Shown here: in pieces, positions 7,122-14,902 of the stretch
How positions within the stretch are numbered: position 1 is the first letter of the stretch
How the letters are laid out: each line of letters opens with the position of its first letter
NCBI GenBank assembly: GCA_028279945.1
Contig: JANQMT010000058.1
Coordinates: 1-16,816, forward strand
DNA length: 16,816 nucleotides
DNA from: JAKSCF01 sp028279945
Lineage (GTDB): Bacteria; Bacillota; Clostridia; Peptostreptococcales; JAAYPU01
Direction of reading: 5' to 3'
Notes under the pieces: generated by a model
The model's input: the letters and a program-made list of their open reading frames with translations, nothing else
The model's database searches: none
Told to the model about the DNA's origin: nothing
Position numbers and translations under genes: made by a program

Positions 7122-7283
7122 TTATTCACACTCCAATTTTTTTACTGTCTGTGATATAATTTTCTGCTTTTCGTGTTCAGTCATATTAACCTTTTCTTCA
7201 TCTACTATTTTATCCAATACTTCCTCAACCTGTTTATGCATACCCTTTTTTCTATTGTCAGCCTCCAATCTCTTTGATTTCAT
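7122..7283 (-). CDS. 53-residue ORF overlapping the tadZ-like gene; possible CpaF/TadA N-terminal remnant
   Basis: The minus strand has an ATG at 7283 inside the end of the tadZ-like gene (26-bp overlap, different frame), preceded by a G-rich stretch (GGGGGG) that could act as ribosome site. It encodes MKSKRLEADNRKKG.. and ends ..KKLECE at TAA 7122. It is charged and helical, with the pattern ..VDEEKVNMTEHEKQKII.. at about 27-44. This resembles the region before the catalytic core in CpaF/TadA-type secretion ATPases, where a helix of the form 'lt..Ereriv' occurs, and cpaF normally follows tadZ/cpaE. The Walker motifs are absent, so at most it is a decayed 5' end. It could equally be a real small protein translated by coupling, or a chance ORF. 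Confidence 0.4.
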   Translation of the reverse strand: MKSKRLEADNRKKGMHKQVEEVLDKIVDEEKVNMTEHEKQKIISQTVKKLECE

Positions 7284-8430
7284 CCCTTACCCCCCATTTC
7301 TCATTTTCTGAAATAACCTTTCTAGCTAGATCCATAATGCTTTTAGAAATTGATGCATTTTTTTTGCTCATTACAAATGGTCTTCCTGAATTAACAGATT
7401 GAACTACTGTCTTTTTGTCTTCCGGTATAATGAATACATCCTCTTTTCCCACAAATTTTTTAATCTCATCAATACCTATTCCCAGATGACGTTCAAATCG
7501 GTTTAATACAATATATATATGTTCTGAGTTGACATTAAGTGACTTAAGAGCATTTAATGCTTGTACCGTATTTTTGATAGAAGAAAGTTCTAAAGTGGTC
7601 ATGAGCAATATATAATCCGATGCTCTTAATGCCGTCATATTCATTGGACTGAGAACCGGTGACATATCCATTAAAATGTATTGATATTTCGTCTTAGCCA
7701 AGAGGAGTATGTTGAGTAACTCTGAATCAGAAATTGCCATATCTTGTCCTTCATTTAATACTGTAAAGACATCCACTCCACAATAGTGCTCTATAAAATA
7801 TTGTTTAACACTATTTTGATTAAAATGCGGTAGCTTTTCTTTTATTTCTTGCAATGTAAATTGAGGGCAGATATTCATGATAAGAGAAATGTCCCCATAT
7901 TCAAAATCTAAGTCCATAAGCCCCACTGGTTTTTGTGTCAAGTGCTTTAATGCAATGGAAAGGTTTGCACTTAATATACTCCTTCCTACACCACCTTTTG
8001 TATTGAAAACACTAATTATTTTTGATGGTTCATCCATGTTGGATTGATTTTTCATGCTTTCTTTTTCAAATAAGTGGGTAATGGTCTTGACCAATTCGTT
8101 TTTGGAAGGTTGTACAATATATTCATCTGCACCACTTACTAATGCTTCTTTTAGTTTTCCATTATTCTTATCGTATGCAAGGGCTATTATAAGTGTATTA
8201 GGGAAATTCATCTTTATTAGAGCTGTTGCACTGGATTCATTGATGCCTTCAACTTCTATATCCAGTAAAATAATATCTACTTTTTTTGATTTGGCTTTTT
8301 TAATGCCTAATAAACAATCATTACAGGCATCTACTATCTCAATTTTATCCTCCTCTGTTAGGTCTTTCATTATTTCTTGCATGCTTTTGTTAACTCTACC
8401 TATAATCATCATTTGTATTTTAGATTGCAT
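7258..8430 (-). CDS. TadZ/CpaE-like protein: receiver-like domain plus MinD/ParA-type ATPase
   Basis: The 390 residues comprise a CheY-like fold at about 5-122 (one Asp in ILLDIEVEG, but no acidic pair near the N-terminus, so probably not phosphorylated) and a ParA/MinD ATPase domain from about 135. Conserved TadZ features are SVFNTKGGVG (140-149), DLDFEYGDISLIMNI (173-187) and the late PEDKKTVVQSVNSGRPFV. The deviant Walker A reads KGGVGRS (145-151): arginine replaces the P-loop lysine, as altered P-loops are known in some TadZ proteins. TadZ localises the Tad/Flp pilus machine at the cell pole. No other pilus genes follow apart from the small overlapping ORF. The start has GGGAGC eight bases upstream. 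Alternatively it is an independent polar-localisation factor linked to the chemotaxis genes upstream. Confidence 0.75.
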   Translation of the reverse strand: MQSKIQMMIIGRVNKSMQEIMKDLTEEDKIEIVDACNDCLLGIKKAKSKKVDIILLDIEVEGINESSATALIKMNFPNTLIIALAYDKNNGKLKEALVSGADEYIVQPSKNELVKTITHLFEKESMKNQSNMDEPSKIISVFNTKGGVGRSILSANLSIALKHLTQKPVGLMDLDFEYGDISLIMNICPQFTLQEIKEKLPHFNQNSVKQYFIEHYCGVDVFTVLNEGQDMAISDSELLNILLLAKTKYQYILMDMSPVLSPMNMTALRASDYILLMTTLELSSIKNTVQALNALKSLNVNSEHIYIVLNRFERHLGIGIDEIKKFVGKEDVFIIPEDKKTVVQSVNSGRPFVMSKKNASISKSIMDLARKVISENEKWGVRDEIKEIGG

Positions 8431-8641
8431 AAAAATAAGCTCCCTATCATTTTTTCAATAAAAAAGTACTACTGTATATTAATACTCATTGTAATACTCC
8501 TATCATAAAAATTTTGTATTAAATAGCTGTCATTATTTATATTATCTTTTACATGTATTACCAATTTATTGCACCATCTGGTAAATTTAATACGAAACCC
8601 TCATATTAAGTCATAAAAAATTCATGCAATTTGTTGCTTTG

Positions 8642-8676
8642 GATAAAAAAAAAGAAGACATATATTTTGTCTTCTT
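8642..8676 (-). terminator. Terminator of the cheC-cheD operon
   Basis: A 9-bp perfect stem AAGAAGACA/TGTCTTCTT (8652-8660 and 8668-8676) with a 7-nt loop is followed on the minus strand by a run of nine T. It lies 14 bp after the cheD stop, so the tadZ-like gene needs its own promoter within 8431-8641. There I see only weak candidates and an inverted repeat, TTACCA (8558-8563) with TGGTAA (8579-8584). Confidence 0.88.
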
Positions 8677-8689
8677 ATCAATTTCTCTT

Positions 8690-9175
8690 TTAGATTTCTT
8701 TTATGCCTTTGGCAATACTTTTTACTTTTAATATGCCTGTTGCAGAGCAAAATTCTATGGTCCGCCCGTAGTTTAAACCTGTATCTTCTGCAATGATTTT
8801 AATATTTAGGGCGCTTAATACCTTTTTTGTTGCTATAACATTTCTTTTTCCTATATTAAACGACTCATTTCCTGTCTGTATTTCAAACATTTGAGCCCCT
8901 CCGGCAATTTTAGCGGTCATTCGCGTACGGTTTGCACCCAGGGCTTCCATTTTTTTAATCATGTCCAAAGTCGCTGTGTCGGAAAACTTCTTAATATTGC
9001 TTTTATCTTTTGCTTCTGTGCTTAGAGGTAACATGATATGAGCAAGTCCTGCGACTTTGGTTTGCTTGTCATATAGACATATACCCACACATGATCCCAA
9101 CGCATAAGTAATTAGGGTATCAGGAGGTTTTGCTACATTTAAATCTGATATTCCAATAACAATTGGTTTATTCAT
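8690..9175 (-). CDS. cheD: Chemoreceptor glutamine deamidase CheD
   Basis: CheD deamidates glutamines in methyl-accepting chemotaxis proteins and binds CheC, raising CheC's phosphatase activity. The 161-residue length is typical. The catalytic triad is visible: T23, C29 in LGSCVGICLYD and H46 in GLAHIMLP, with the same spacing as T. maritima CheD (T21, C27, H44). The later blocks AKIAGGAQMF and NIGKRN are also characteristic. ATG 9175 overlaps the cheC stop as ATGA, so the two are translationally coupled. No receptor, cheA, cheW or cheY is in the window. Confidence 0.95.
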   Translation of the reverse strand: MNKPIVIGISDLNVAKPPDTLITYALGSCVGICLYDKQTKVAGLAHIMLPLSTEAKDKSNIKKFSDTATLDMIKKMEALGANRTRMTAKIAGGAQMFEIQTGNESFNIGKRNVIATKKVLSALNIKIIAEDTGLNYGRTIEFCSATGILKVKSIAKGIKEI

Positions 9176-9792
9176 ATTTCTACACCTAGCACTTTTAATA
9201 TTTTATGTAATGATTCCATTTCTGGTATAAGCATTAAATAACTATTAACATTTTCTCCTTCACCAATAAATTCTTCTTCTATAAAAAGAACTTTGTCCCC
9301 AACTTCTCCAAACATAATTGCCGGAACACTGAGTATAGCACCTGCCATATCTAACGCAATATTAGGTACTGATATATTTATATTTAAGTTTGTGAGACCA
9401 GATATAGCATTTACATAGGACCCTGCCATAATATTTCCAATCTCTTTTAGAGCAGATATATCCATTTCCTCTAATTCGGCAAAATCATTTAAATCTTTCC
9501 CCATTAATTGATTAATGATGAGATGTGCAAATTTCTGTTCCAGTATAAACATCATCATGCCTTCAATATCATTAGATATAGTAAAAAGAATACCTACCAC
9601 CAAATTTTCGGGTCCACCCAGTGCATGGGATATTTCTTGTATGTCTACAATCCTAACGTGAGGTACAGTCATATCAACTTTTTTTGAAAGCATTGAAGAC
9701 AACGTAGTGGCAGCATTTCCTGCTCCAATATTACCGATCTCTTTTAAAACATCAATTTGAAGATCACTTAAATCTTCATAATTCCCTGGCAT
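9172..9792 (-). CDS. cheC: CheY-P phosphatase CheC
   Basis: CheC removes phosphate from CheY-P and partners CheD in the Bacillus/Thermotoga-type adaptation system. The 206 residues are two repeats, each with the phosphatase signature E-x2-N-x22-P: E18/N21/P44 in LKEIGNIGAGNAA and E117/N120/P143 in LKEIGNIMAGSYV. Both catalytic pairs are intact. ATG 9792 follows GAGGTGATAAG. It is the first gene of the operon with cheD, driven by the sigma-A-type promoter at 9833-9861. Confidence 0.95.
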   Translation of the reverse strand: MPGNYEDLSDLQIDVLKEIGNIGAGNAATTLSSMLSKKVDMTVPHVRIVDIQEISHALGGPENLVVGILFTISNDIEGMMMFILEQKFAHLIINQLMGKDLNDFAELEEMDISALKEIGNIMAGSYVNAISGLTNLNINISVPNIALDMAGAILSVPAIMFGEVGDKVLFIEEEFIGEGENVNSYLMLIPEMESLHKILKVLGVEI

Positions 9793-9832
9793 CTTATCAC
9801 CTCACATACTCTTAGAATTAAGTAATAAGAAT

Positions 9833-9861
9833 ATTTTAACATTTGTAAGGCTTCATTTCAA
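9833..9861 (-). promoter_or_regulatory. Sigma-A promoter of cheC-cheD
   Basis: On the minus strand TTGAAA, a 17-bp spacer and TAAAAT lie about 40 bp upstream of the cheC start. This is near consensus for the vegetative sigma factor. I did not find a good flagellar sigma-D promoter here. Confidence 0.65.
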
Positions 9862-9916
9862 ACAAATAAATGCAACATTCGATATATTTTGTCTTTTTAA
9901 CAAATATTTAATATTA

Positions 9917-9940
9917 CCAGATTATTCATGAATGATCTGG
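9917..9940 (-). terminator. Palindromic terminator after the EamA-family gene
   Basis: CCAGAT and ATCTGG flank a palindromic core, a 24-bp near-perfect inverted repeat starting 5 bp beyond the stop codon. The following minus-strand sequence is A/T-rich but lacks a long T-run, so efficiency is uncertain. Confidence 0.5.
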
Positions 9941-9944
9941 GATA

Positions 9945-10841
9945 CTATTGTTCTACCTCTTTTTTAGTATTCATGTATTTTCTTATTATCCTATCCATAT
10001 CTATCTCTATAATGAGTATGCCTATCAGCATGAGAATTGCGCCGATATATCCTCGGAGGGTTAACACTTCAGCTAGGAAAATCCTGCCAATAACAGCCGC
10101 AATAACAGGCCCAAGCGAAAAGATTAAACCTGCATGAAGTGACGTTGTATGTTTCAGTGCCGTTGTCTGTATAATAAATGCTGCAGCCGTACAAAATATG
10201 CTCAAAAAAATAACAGCCAACCAAGAGGAGAAGGAAGTTGGTAATGTAGGTTTTTCAATCACAAATGCAAATATTACACTAAAGAGTGCTACAAATCCCA
10301 ATTGTAGAACGCCTAATGCTACAGAGTCTACCTCCTTCGTTAGTTTATCTGTAAAAATTAAGTAAAATGAATACAATACAGAACAAAGGATACATAAAAG
10401 ATCCCCTATATTGATAGAGAATTGTTCATTTAAGGTTAACAATCCAATCCCTATGGTAGCCAAAATAACACTAATAATGGCTTTTTTCTCCGGTTTTGTT
10501 TTGAAGAAAACCGTAGAAAAAATAGGGACTAATACTACTGCCATACCTGCTAAAAACCCCGCATTAGATGTGGTCGTATATTGCACACCAAAAGTTATTG
10601 ATATAAAAATAGAAAATAAAAATAGTGCCAGAAAAAAAGCATATCGTATTGTTTTTTTGTCTGCGGTTCGTATGTTTTTATAAAAGATTATTGCAGATAA
10701 CGAGAACGCTATAACAAATCGCAGCGCAATTAAGTTAAATGTCTGTAGATCTTGTAATGCAATTCTTATAAACAAGTAGGAAGCTCCCCAAAAAAAAGTA
10801 ATCATTCCCAGCATTAAATCTGCTTTTAATTGTTTGTTCAT
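9945..10841 (-). CDS. DMT-superfamily (EamA) membrane transporter
   Basis: The 298 residues form about ten hydrophobic helices in two EamA repeats. The first opens with LMLGMITFFWGASYLFIRIAL (about 10-30), a hallmark of this family, and the second carries GLIFSLGPVIAAVIGRIFLAEVLT near 239-262. Such proteins usually export amino acids or other metabolites; the substrate cannot be told from sequence. ATG 10841 follows AAGGAGGG. It lies 52 bp after the TatD-like gene on the same strand and could be co-transcribed, or use a weak TATAAT-containing promoter in the gap. Confidence 0.85.
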   Translation of the reverse strand: MNKQLKADLMLGMITFFWGASYLFIRIALQDLQTFNLIALRFVIAFSLSAIIFYKNIRTADKKTIRYAFFLALFLFSIFISITFGVQYTTTSNAGFLAGMAVVLVPIFSTVFFKTKPEKKAIISVILATIGIGLLTLNEQFSINIGDLLCILCSVLYSFYLIFTDKLTKEVDSVALGVLQLGFVALFSVIFAFVIEKPTLPTSFSSWLAVIFLSIFCTAAAFIIQTTALKHTTSLHAGLIFSLGPVIAAVIGRIFLAEVLTLRGYIGAILMLIGILIIEIDMDRIIRKYMNTKKEVEQ

Positions 10842-10893
10842 ATCTGTCCCTCCTTAGGAATACTGCCTACGAATACGCATAATTTAATTATTA

Positions 10894-11658
10894 TTATAAT
10901 ACTTCTTTAAAAAGTTTACATGAGTTTTTATAGATTATGTTAAGAATTTCAATTTTTTCTAAATTTCTTTCTTCACTTAAATGCTCAGCTATATCAAGAA
11001 TCATTGTCGGTACACCGGTTTGTTCATTATAAGGCCAAGGACCATCACTCTCTAACACAATATTATCCATTGGGATATGGCCTACAAATTCAGCATATCG
11101 ATTATTATATAATACATCAGGACTAATTGATAGGTAGTAACCTTCCTCAACGATTTTTTTTAACGTCTCTAAATCTCCCTCAAACCAGTGAAAAAGCGCT
11201 TGAGTTATTTTTCTTTTTTTCAAAGCTTCATATACATATGGGGCCGTATCTTCAATAGCATGCAGTACAACAGGCAAATCTAACATTATTGCTAAATCTA
11301 AAAACTTAGTCAATAAAATCTTACCATTGGCTAGAGCATTGATTTTGTCATCTTCTTTCATTTTCTCCAGACTGTAATACGGCAGCCCTATTTCTCCAAT
11401 TGCTAATATTTGATGCCGATTATCCATAATCTGCTTTTTTACGTCATCAAATTCATGGTAGTATTGAGGATATTCAGGATGAATACCCAGGCATATATGC
11501 GTGTTGGAATAATTTTTTTTGATTTTTAATAATCTTTCTCCAGATGCTTTATTGATTGCAGCACCTACAACCATATCTATTTTGCCTTCCGATAGTATCT
11601 CTTTGACTTCATCATCTTTATATTGGTCTAAATGACAATGTACATCTATGGTTTTCAT
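10894..11658 (-). CDS. TatD-family metal-dependent hydrolase
   Basis: I place the start at ATG 11658, giving 254 residues, because GGAGG lies seven bases before it and the protein then begins MKTIDVHCHLDQY, the usual TatD opening. An in-frame ATG at 11694 would add 12 unrelated residues read through the preceding terminator. Metal and active-site residues are present: H7/H9 (HCH), E89 in AIGEIGL, H133 in VVLHA, H157 in LFHWFEG and D205 in LESDGPW. TatD proteins are TIM-barrel amidohydrolases, many of them nucleases. This copy deviates from the common LETDAP and HCFSG motifs, so it may act on another substrate. It follows the thiamine-precursor transporter genes on the same strand after a hairpin. 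Confidence 0.82.
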   Translation of the reverse strand: MKTIDVHCHLDQYKDDEVKEILSEGKIDMVVGAAINKASGERLLKIKKNYSNTHICLGIHPEYPQYYHEFDDVKKQIMDNRHQILAIGEIGLPYYSLEKMKEDDKINALANGKILLTKFLDLAIMLDLPVVLHAIEDTAPYVYEALKKRKITQALFHWFEGDLETLKKIVEEGYYLSISPDVLYNNRYAEFVGHIPMDNIVLESDGPWPYNEQTGVPTMILDIAEHLSEERNLEKIEILNIIYKNSCKLFKEVL

Positions 11659-11674
11659 TTTGATTCCTCCATAT

Positions 11675-11705
11675 GAAAAAAGAAAGCCGGGCACGAAGAC
11701 CCGAC
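11675..11705 (-). terminator. Terminator between the thi ABC operon and the TatD-like gene
   Basis: The minus-strand stem GTCGGG/CCCGGC with an 8-nt loop runs into TTTCTTTTTT. It lies between the ABC ATPase stop (11719) and the TatD-like start. One G-U pair weakens it slightly, so partial readthrough is possible. Confidence 0.7.
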
Positions 11706-11718
11706 TACAATTTTAAGA

Positions 11719-12474
11719 TTACTTCAAAGCGTCCAATAATATTTTTTTATATTTTAAAAACTCATTATCTATTAGAATATCTGTTCCTCTTGGTCTTGGG
11801 AAATGAATAGTAACTTCTTCAATAACTTTAGCCGGCCTATTACTTAATACATATATCCTATCGGATAAAAATATGGCTTCTTCTATATCATGGGTGACAA
11901 AAACAACGGTGCGCTTAAATTGGTGCCATATTTTAAGCAGCCATTCCTGCATTTTGGAGCGATTAATTGCATCTAACGCGCCGAAAGGTTCGTCTAAAAG
12001 CATAATATCGCTGTCCACCATTATCGTCCTAAAAAGCGCTGCTCTTTTTCTCATTCCTCCGGACATTTCATTTGGATAGGCTCTTTCAAATCCCTTAAGG
12101 CCAAAAACAGGCAATAGTTTATAAAATTCTTCATATGCTTTCTTTTTACTAACCCCTTCTAATTCCAATGGTAGTACTACATTATCCATCATGGTTCTCC
12201 ATGGCATCAACAAATCTTTTTGGTGCATATAGCTCATCTTTTTTTGATATTTTTCCAAAGGAATACCTTCGATCTCTATTGAGCCTAAATATTGGGGTTC
12301 TATCTGAGTTAGTATATGAAACAACGTGCTCTTTCCACATCCACTGGGACCTATTATGGATACAAACTCACCATCTTTAACATGGATATTGATATTCCCC
12401 AATACTTTCAACACACCATTTTCTGATACATAGTCCTTATTAACATTTTTAAATTGGATTTTGTAGCTACCCAT
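11719..12474 (-). CDS. thiZ: ABC transporter ATP-binding protein (thiamine-precursor uptake)
   Basis: This is the 251-residue ATPase of the SsuB/TauB/ThiZ group: Walker A GPSGCGKST (42-50), Q-loop MHQKD (83-87), signature MSGGM (137-141, a slight variant of LSGGQ), Walker B IMLLDEP (157-163) and switch histidine H195 in FVTHD. It powers the importer formed with the permease at 13548 and the lipoprotein at 12489. It starts 14 bp after the lipoprotein gene and is the last cistron before the terminator. The symbol rests on operon context and the TPP riboswitch; alone it would be indistinguishable from a sulfonate or nitrate ATPase. Confidence 0.88.
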   Translation of the reverse strand: MGSYKIQFKNVNKDYVSENGVLKVLGNINIHVKDGEFVSIIGPSGCGKSTLFHILTQIEPQYLGSIEIEGIPLEKYQKKMSYMHQKDLLMPWRTMMDNVVLPLELEGVSKKKAYEEFYKLLPVFGLKGFERAYPNEMSGGMRKRAALFRTIMVDSDIMLLDEPFGALDAINRSKMQEWLLKIWHQFKRTVVFVTHDIEEAIFLSDRIYVLSNRPAKVIEEVTIHFPRPRGTDILIDNEFLKYKKILLDALK

Positions 12475-12488
12475 GGCCTCAACTCCTA

Positions 12489-13493
12489 TTACTCAGGTAA
12501 AAACTCATTTGTAAAAGCTGAATTAACATCAATTTTCTTTTCAATTAATCCATTATCATACAACCAATTGGTATAATTCTGCCATACTGTTTCTTTTTGT
12601 ACGCCCCATTTTTCTGCATCATCCTGATACTTCGTACTTAAAAATTTCTGACTGGCTTTAACCAATTCTTCTTTCAGTTCAGGTGCATTGGCTAATAGTA
12701 TATCCGCTGATTCTTCAGGGTTTTGTATCGCATATTCATATCCTTTTGTTGTGGCCGCCATAAATTGACGTACAAATTCGGGGTCTTCTTCAATATTCTT
12801 TTCATTGGTTATAATGACCGGGGTATAGTAATCCAATGCCTCATGTTCTTTTCCCAGATCTATATAATCCAATTCTATACCTCTTAGTTGGGCATCTACA
12901 CCTGTCCAGCCTTCAAATATCCATGCGAAGTCAATATCCATTTCACTTGAAGCAAAGAAATCAACAGTTCCACTGGTCAATATTTCTACTTTATCAATAT
13001 CCGCATCGTATTTCTCCATTACTGCTTTCAAAGTAGCAATCTCTACCGGTGATCCCCAGCCTCCGTATTTTTTTCCTTCAAAATCTTTTGGTGTCTTAAT
13101 CCCTTTATCTTTAAGGGCTGCAAATCCGGATGTATTATGCTGTATCACTGCAGCTAAAGAAACAATGGGTATTTCTTGTAATCTTGCAAATGTTACGGCT
13201 TCTTGGTAGCTTACCCCAAACTGGGCTGTGTCTGTAGCGACGACTTGGTCTGAAGTACCGCTGGCCGGCTGTACGATTTCTACATTCATGCCTACTTCTT
13301 CATAAAAGCCTTTATCTTTGGCAACATAAAGCCCTGTGTGATTGGTATTGGGTGTCCAATCTAAAGTCACTGTAATATCTCGTAACTCAACTGTTCCTTC
13401 TAAAGATTCTTCATTGTTATTTGTACATCCTGCTAACCATAACATACTCATTATGAGCATCACTAAAAATATAACACTTATTCTCTTAAACAT
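12489..13493 (-). CDS. thiY: NMT1/THI5-like substrate-binding lipoprotein
   Basis: This 334-residue lipoprotein has a type II signal peptide: lysine/arginine start, hydrophobic core and lipobox LAGC with the lipidated cysteine at 23. The mature part opens with ITVTLDWTPNTNHTGLYVA, the hallmark of NMT1/THI5/ThiY proteins that bind pyrimidine precursors of thiamine (HMP or its N-formyl-aminomethyl degradation product). The GGWGSP segment is also typical. It delivers the ligand to the permease at 13548. The gene is third in the riboswitch-controlled operon. A hairpin just upstream of its AGGAG site may raise its expression relative to the permease. Confidence 0.9.
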   Translation of the reverse strand: MFKRISVIFLVMLIMSMLWLAGCTNNNEESLEGTVELRDITVTLDWTPNTNHTGLYVAKDKGFYEEVGMNVEIVQPASGTSDQVVATDTAQFGVSYQEAVTFARLQEIPIVSLAAVIQHNTSGFAALKDKGIKTPKDFEGKKYGGWGSPVEIATLKAVMEKYDADIDKVEILTSGTVDFFASSEMDIDFAWIFEGWTGVDAQLRGIELDYIDLGKEHEALDYYTPVIITNEKNIEEDPEFVRQFMAATTKGYEYAIQNPEESADILLANAPELKEELVKASQKFLSTKYQDDAEKWGVQKETVWQNYTNWLYDNGLIEKKIDVNSAFTNEFLPE

Positions 13494-13509
13494 TTTCTTT
13501 TCTCCTTTT

Positions 13510-13548
13510 AACCCAGATTATTCACCATAAACTACAAAAACCTGGGTT
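13510..13548 (-). other. Intercistronic stem-loop between permease and lipoprotein genes
   Basis: The stem AACCCAG/CTGGGTT (7 bp) encloses a 25-nt loop. It starts at the permease stop codon and ends just before the lipoprotein ribosome site. The downstream side is AAAAGGAG, so it is not an intrinsic terminator. Stem-loops at this place often protect mRNA segments or mark processing sites. Confidence 0.45.
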
Positions 13549-14309
13549 TAATTTTCTTTATTCCACGGCATTATTTTCTGTCCTAAAAGATGAATCAATT
13601 GAAAAAGACCTACACTTATAACCACTATGATTAATACGTCAGCAAACATTGCATCTATAAGATGAGAGCTCATTGCACGAGTCAAATATATGCCCAATCC
13701 GCTTTTGGCACCGATCCATTCTGCAATAACAGCACCCATAATGCTATAGGTAGCCGAAATTTTAAGCCCGGAAAAGAATGCAGGCAAAGTAGCCGGCAGC
13801 TCCACTTTTATAAATATTTGCCATGGCGTTGCTTTCATGGCTTTAAGCAGATCAACAAGATCTTTATCCACGGTTGCCAATCCTTCTGTCACACTGACAG
13901 AGATAGGAAAAAAGCATATTATGATAACCACAATGACCTTAGGCAATACCCCAAACCCTAACAAAACCATAAGTATTGGTGCCAGCACAATAGTTGGTAT
14001 GGTTTGTGAAACCACTAGAATCGGGTAAATCATTTTCTTTATTAAGGGATATCGATTCATCATAAGGGCTATAAAGACTGCAAAAATAATTGCAATCAAT
14101 AGACCGACCACAGCTTCAAACAGTGTGGTTTGAGTGTGCTCCCACAATATAACCTTATGCTTATTAAGGGCCTTAATAATTTCTGATGGTGACGGCAATA
14201 TATAATTTGGAACCTGATCAAATCGAATTGCAATTTCCCATAATGTGATACAAAAAATCATAAAGATGATTGAGAGAATGTTATCTCCTATATTTCCCCA
14301 CTTTTTCAT
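13548..14309 (-). CDS. thiX: ABC transporter permease (thiamine-precursor uptake)
   Basis: The 253-residue, roughly six-helix permease is of the BPD/SsuC type. The cytoplasmic EAA loop that docks the ATPase is visible at about 158-180 (MKATPWQIFIKVELPATLP). The early motif YILPSPSEI (36-44) is typical of SsuC/TauC/ThiX permeases. It overlaps the upstream thiamine-binding gene by 29 bp, indicating coupled translation; no strong ribosome site precedes ATG 14309. Confidence 0.88.
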   Translation of the reverse strand: MKKWGNIGDNILSIIFMIFCITLWEIAIRFDQVPNYILPSPSEIIKALNKHKVILWEHTQTTLFEAVVGLLIAIIFAVFIALMMNRYPLIKKMIYPILVVSQTIPTIVLAPILMVLLGFGVLPKVIVVIIICFFPISVSVTEGLATVDKDLVDLLKAMKATPWQIFIKVELPATLPAFFSGLKISATYSIMGAVIAEWIGAKSGLGIYLTRAMSSHLIDAMFADVLIIVVISVGLFQLIHLLGQKIMPWNKEN

Positions 14310-14571
14310 CCATTGTCACACCCTCTGGTTTATAATCTATTTTCACAATTGAAAGTACTCGGCTTGCACCTTCCTTAATACAAATATCTTGTGCTTTTTT
14401 TACGATTTCAAGTAACTCGTCCAATTCTCCTTCCATTGTTGTTTCCATAGGACCTACCTCGTATTTTACGCCGCTTTTGTCTATTAGTTCTATTACTTTG
14501 TCCACAACGGGATAAGTTCTTTCCTCAGGTACTTTAGGCAGTATCTGAAGGCTGACGTTTATGTTTGCCAT
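14281..14571 (-). CDS. Thiamine-binding protein, MTH1187/YkoF type
   Basis: This 96-residue single-domain protein starts MANINVSLQILPKVPEE and carries the conserved YEVGPMETTMEGELDEL stretch of the MTH1187/YkoF family (formerly DUF77). Members bind thiamine or related pyrimidines and occur with thiamine-related ABC transporters. It is probably soluble. It is the first gene of the operon, behind the TPP riboswitch, with AAGGAG before ATG 14571. Confidence 0.88.
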   Translation of the reverse strand: MANINVSLQILPKVPEERTYPVVDKVIELIDKSGVKYEVGPMETTMEGELDELLEIVKKAQDICIKEGASRVLSIVKIDYKPEGVTMDEKVGKYRR

Positions 14572-14653
14572 TTTTACTCCTTCTTTCTTTTAAGACCCAC
14601 ATTTCAATAAATTGCTGGTGGCTTAAGGTTTTGAGTTCTTGTTCATTAGGAAA

Positions 14654-14687
14654 CAAAAAAACTGTTGCACACCAATAGGCAACAGTT
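14654..14687 (-). terminator. Terminator of the TPP riboswitch expression platform
   Basis: The minus-strand stem AACTGTTGC/GCAACAGTT (9 bp) has a 10-nt loop and runs into seven T. It lies a few bases after the aptamer and about 80 bp before the first gene, as expected for transcriptional control by TPP. Confidence 0.88.
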
Positions 14688-14694
14688 CATATTA

Positions 14695-14786
14695 CTCAAT
14701 TTCGTTCCTACGCTGGCATTATCCAGATCAGGTTCCATGGTCGGAATATTTTATACTCCCTCTCAGCCGAAAAATCAGCTCCCATT
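14695..14786 (-). ncRNA. TPP riboswitch (thi box) aptamer
   Basis: The minus strand contains the diagnostic TPP aptamer elements in order: CGGCTGAGAGGGAG (14756-14769), then ACCTGATCTGGATAATGCCA followed by GCGTAGGAACG (down to about 14703). When thiamine pyrophosphate is bound the following hairpin should terminate transcription, shutting off the uptake operon. The edges given are approximate. Confidence 0.95.
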
Positions 14787-14814
14787 AAAATGATATGTAT
14801 TATATTGTGAGGCT

Positions 14815-14844
14815 ATTATATACCTTTTAACTGTATAAAATCAA
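14815..14844 (-). promoter_or_regulatory. Sigma-A promoter of the thi uptake operon
   Basis: On the minus strand TTGATT, an 18-bp spacer and TATAAT give a start near 14807, about 20 bp before the riboswitch. The insertion sequence begins 30 bp upstream of the -35 box, so the promoter is undamaged. Confidence 0.7.
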
Positions 14845-14902
14845 CCTTTTTTGTCTTTTTTCTTACTCGGGAGTTTGACAGTTGAATAAGAAAAAAATAG
14901 CT

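Noticed and set aside
8469..8489. Six-codon ORF (MSINIQ) with a good GGAG upstream of the tadZ-like gene
   Set aside because: Too short and of no regulatory pattern (no codon run, no attenuator hairpin after it); most likely chance.
9923..9938. TATTCA followed by TGA-like half-site resembling the activator operator
   Set aside because: Second half does not fit (TGATCT) and it lies inside the terminator palindrome of the EamA-family gene.
11659..11694. Upstream ATG for the TatD-like gene
   Set aside because: It lies within a terminator hairpin region, lacks a good ribosome site and adds residues before the conserved TatD opening.
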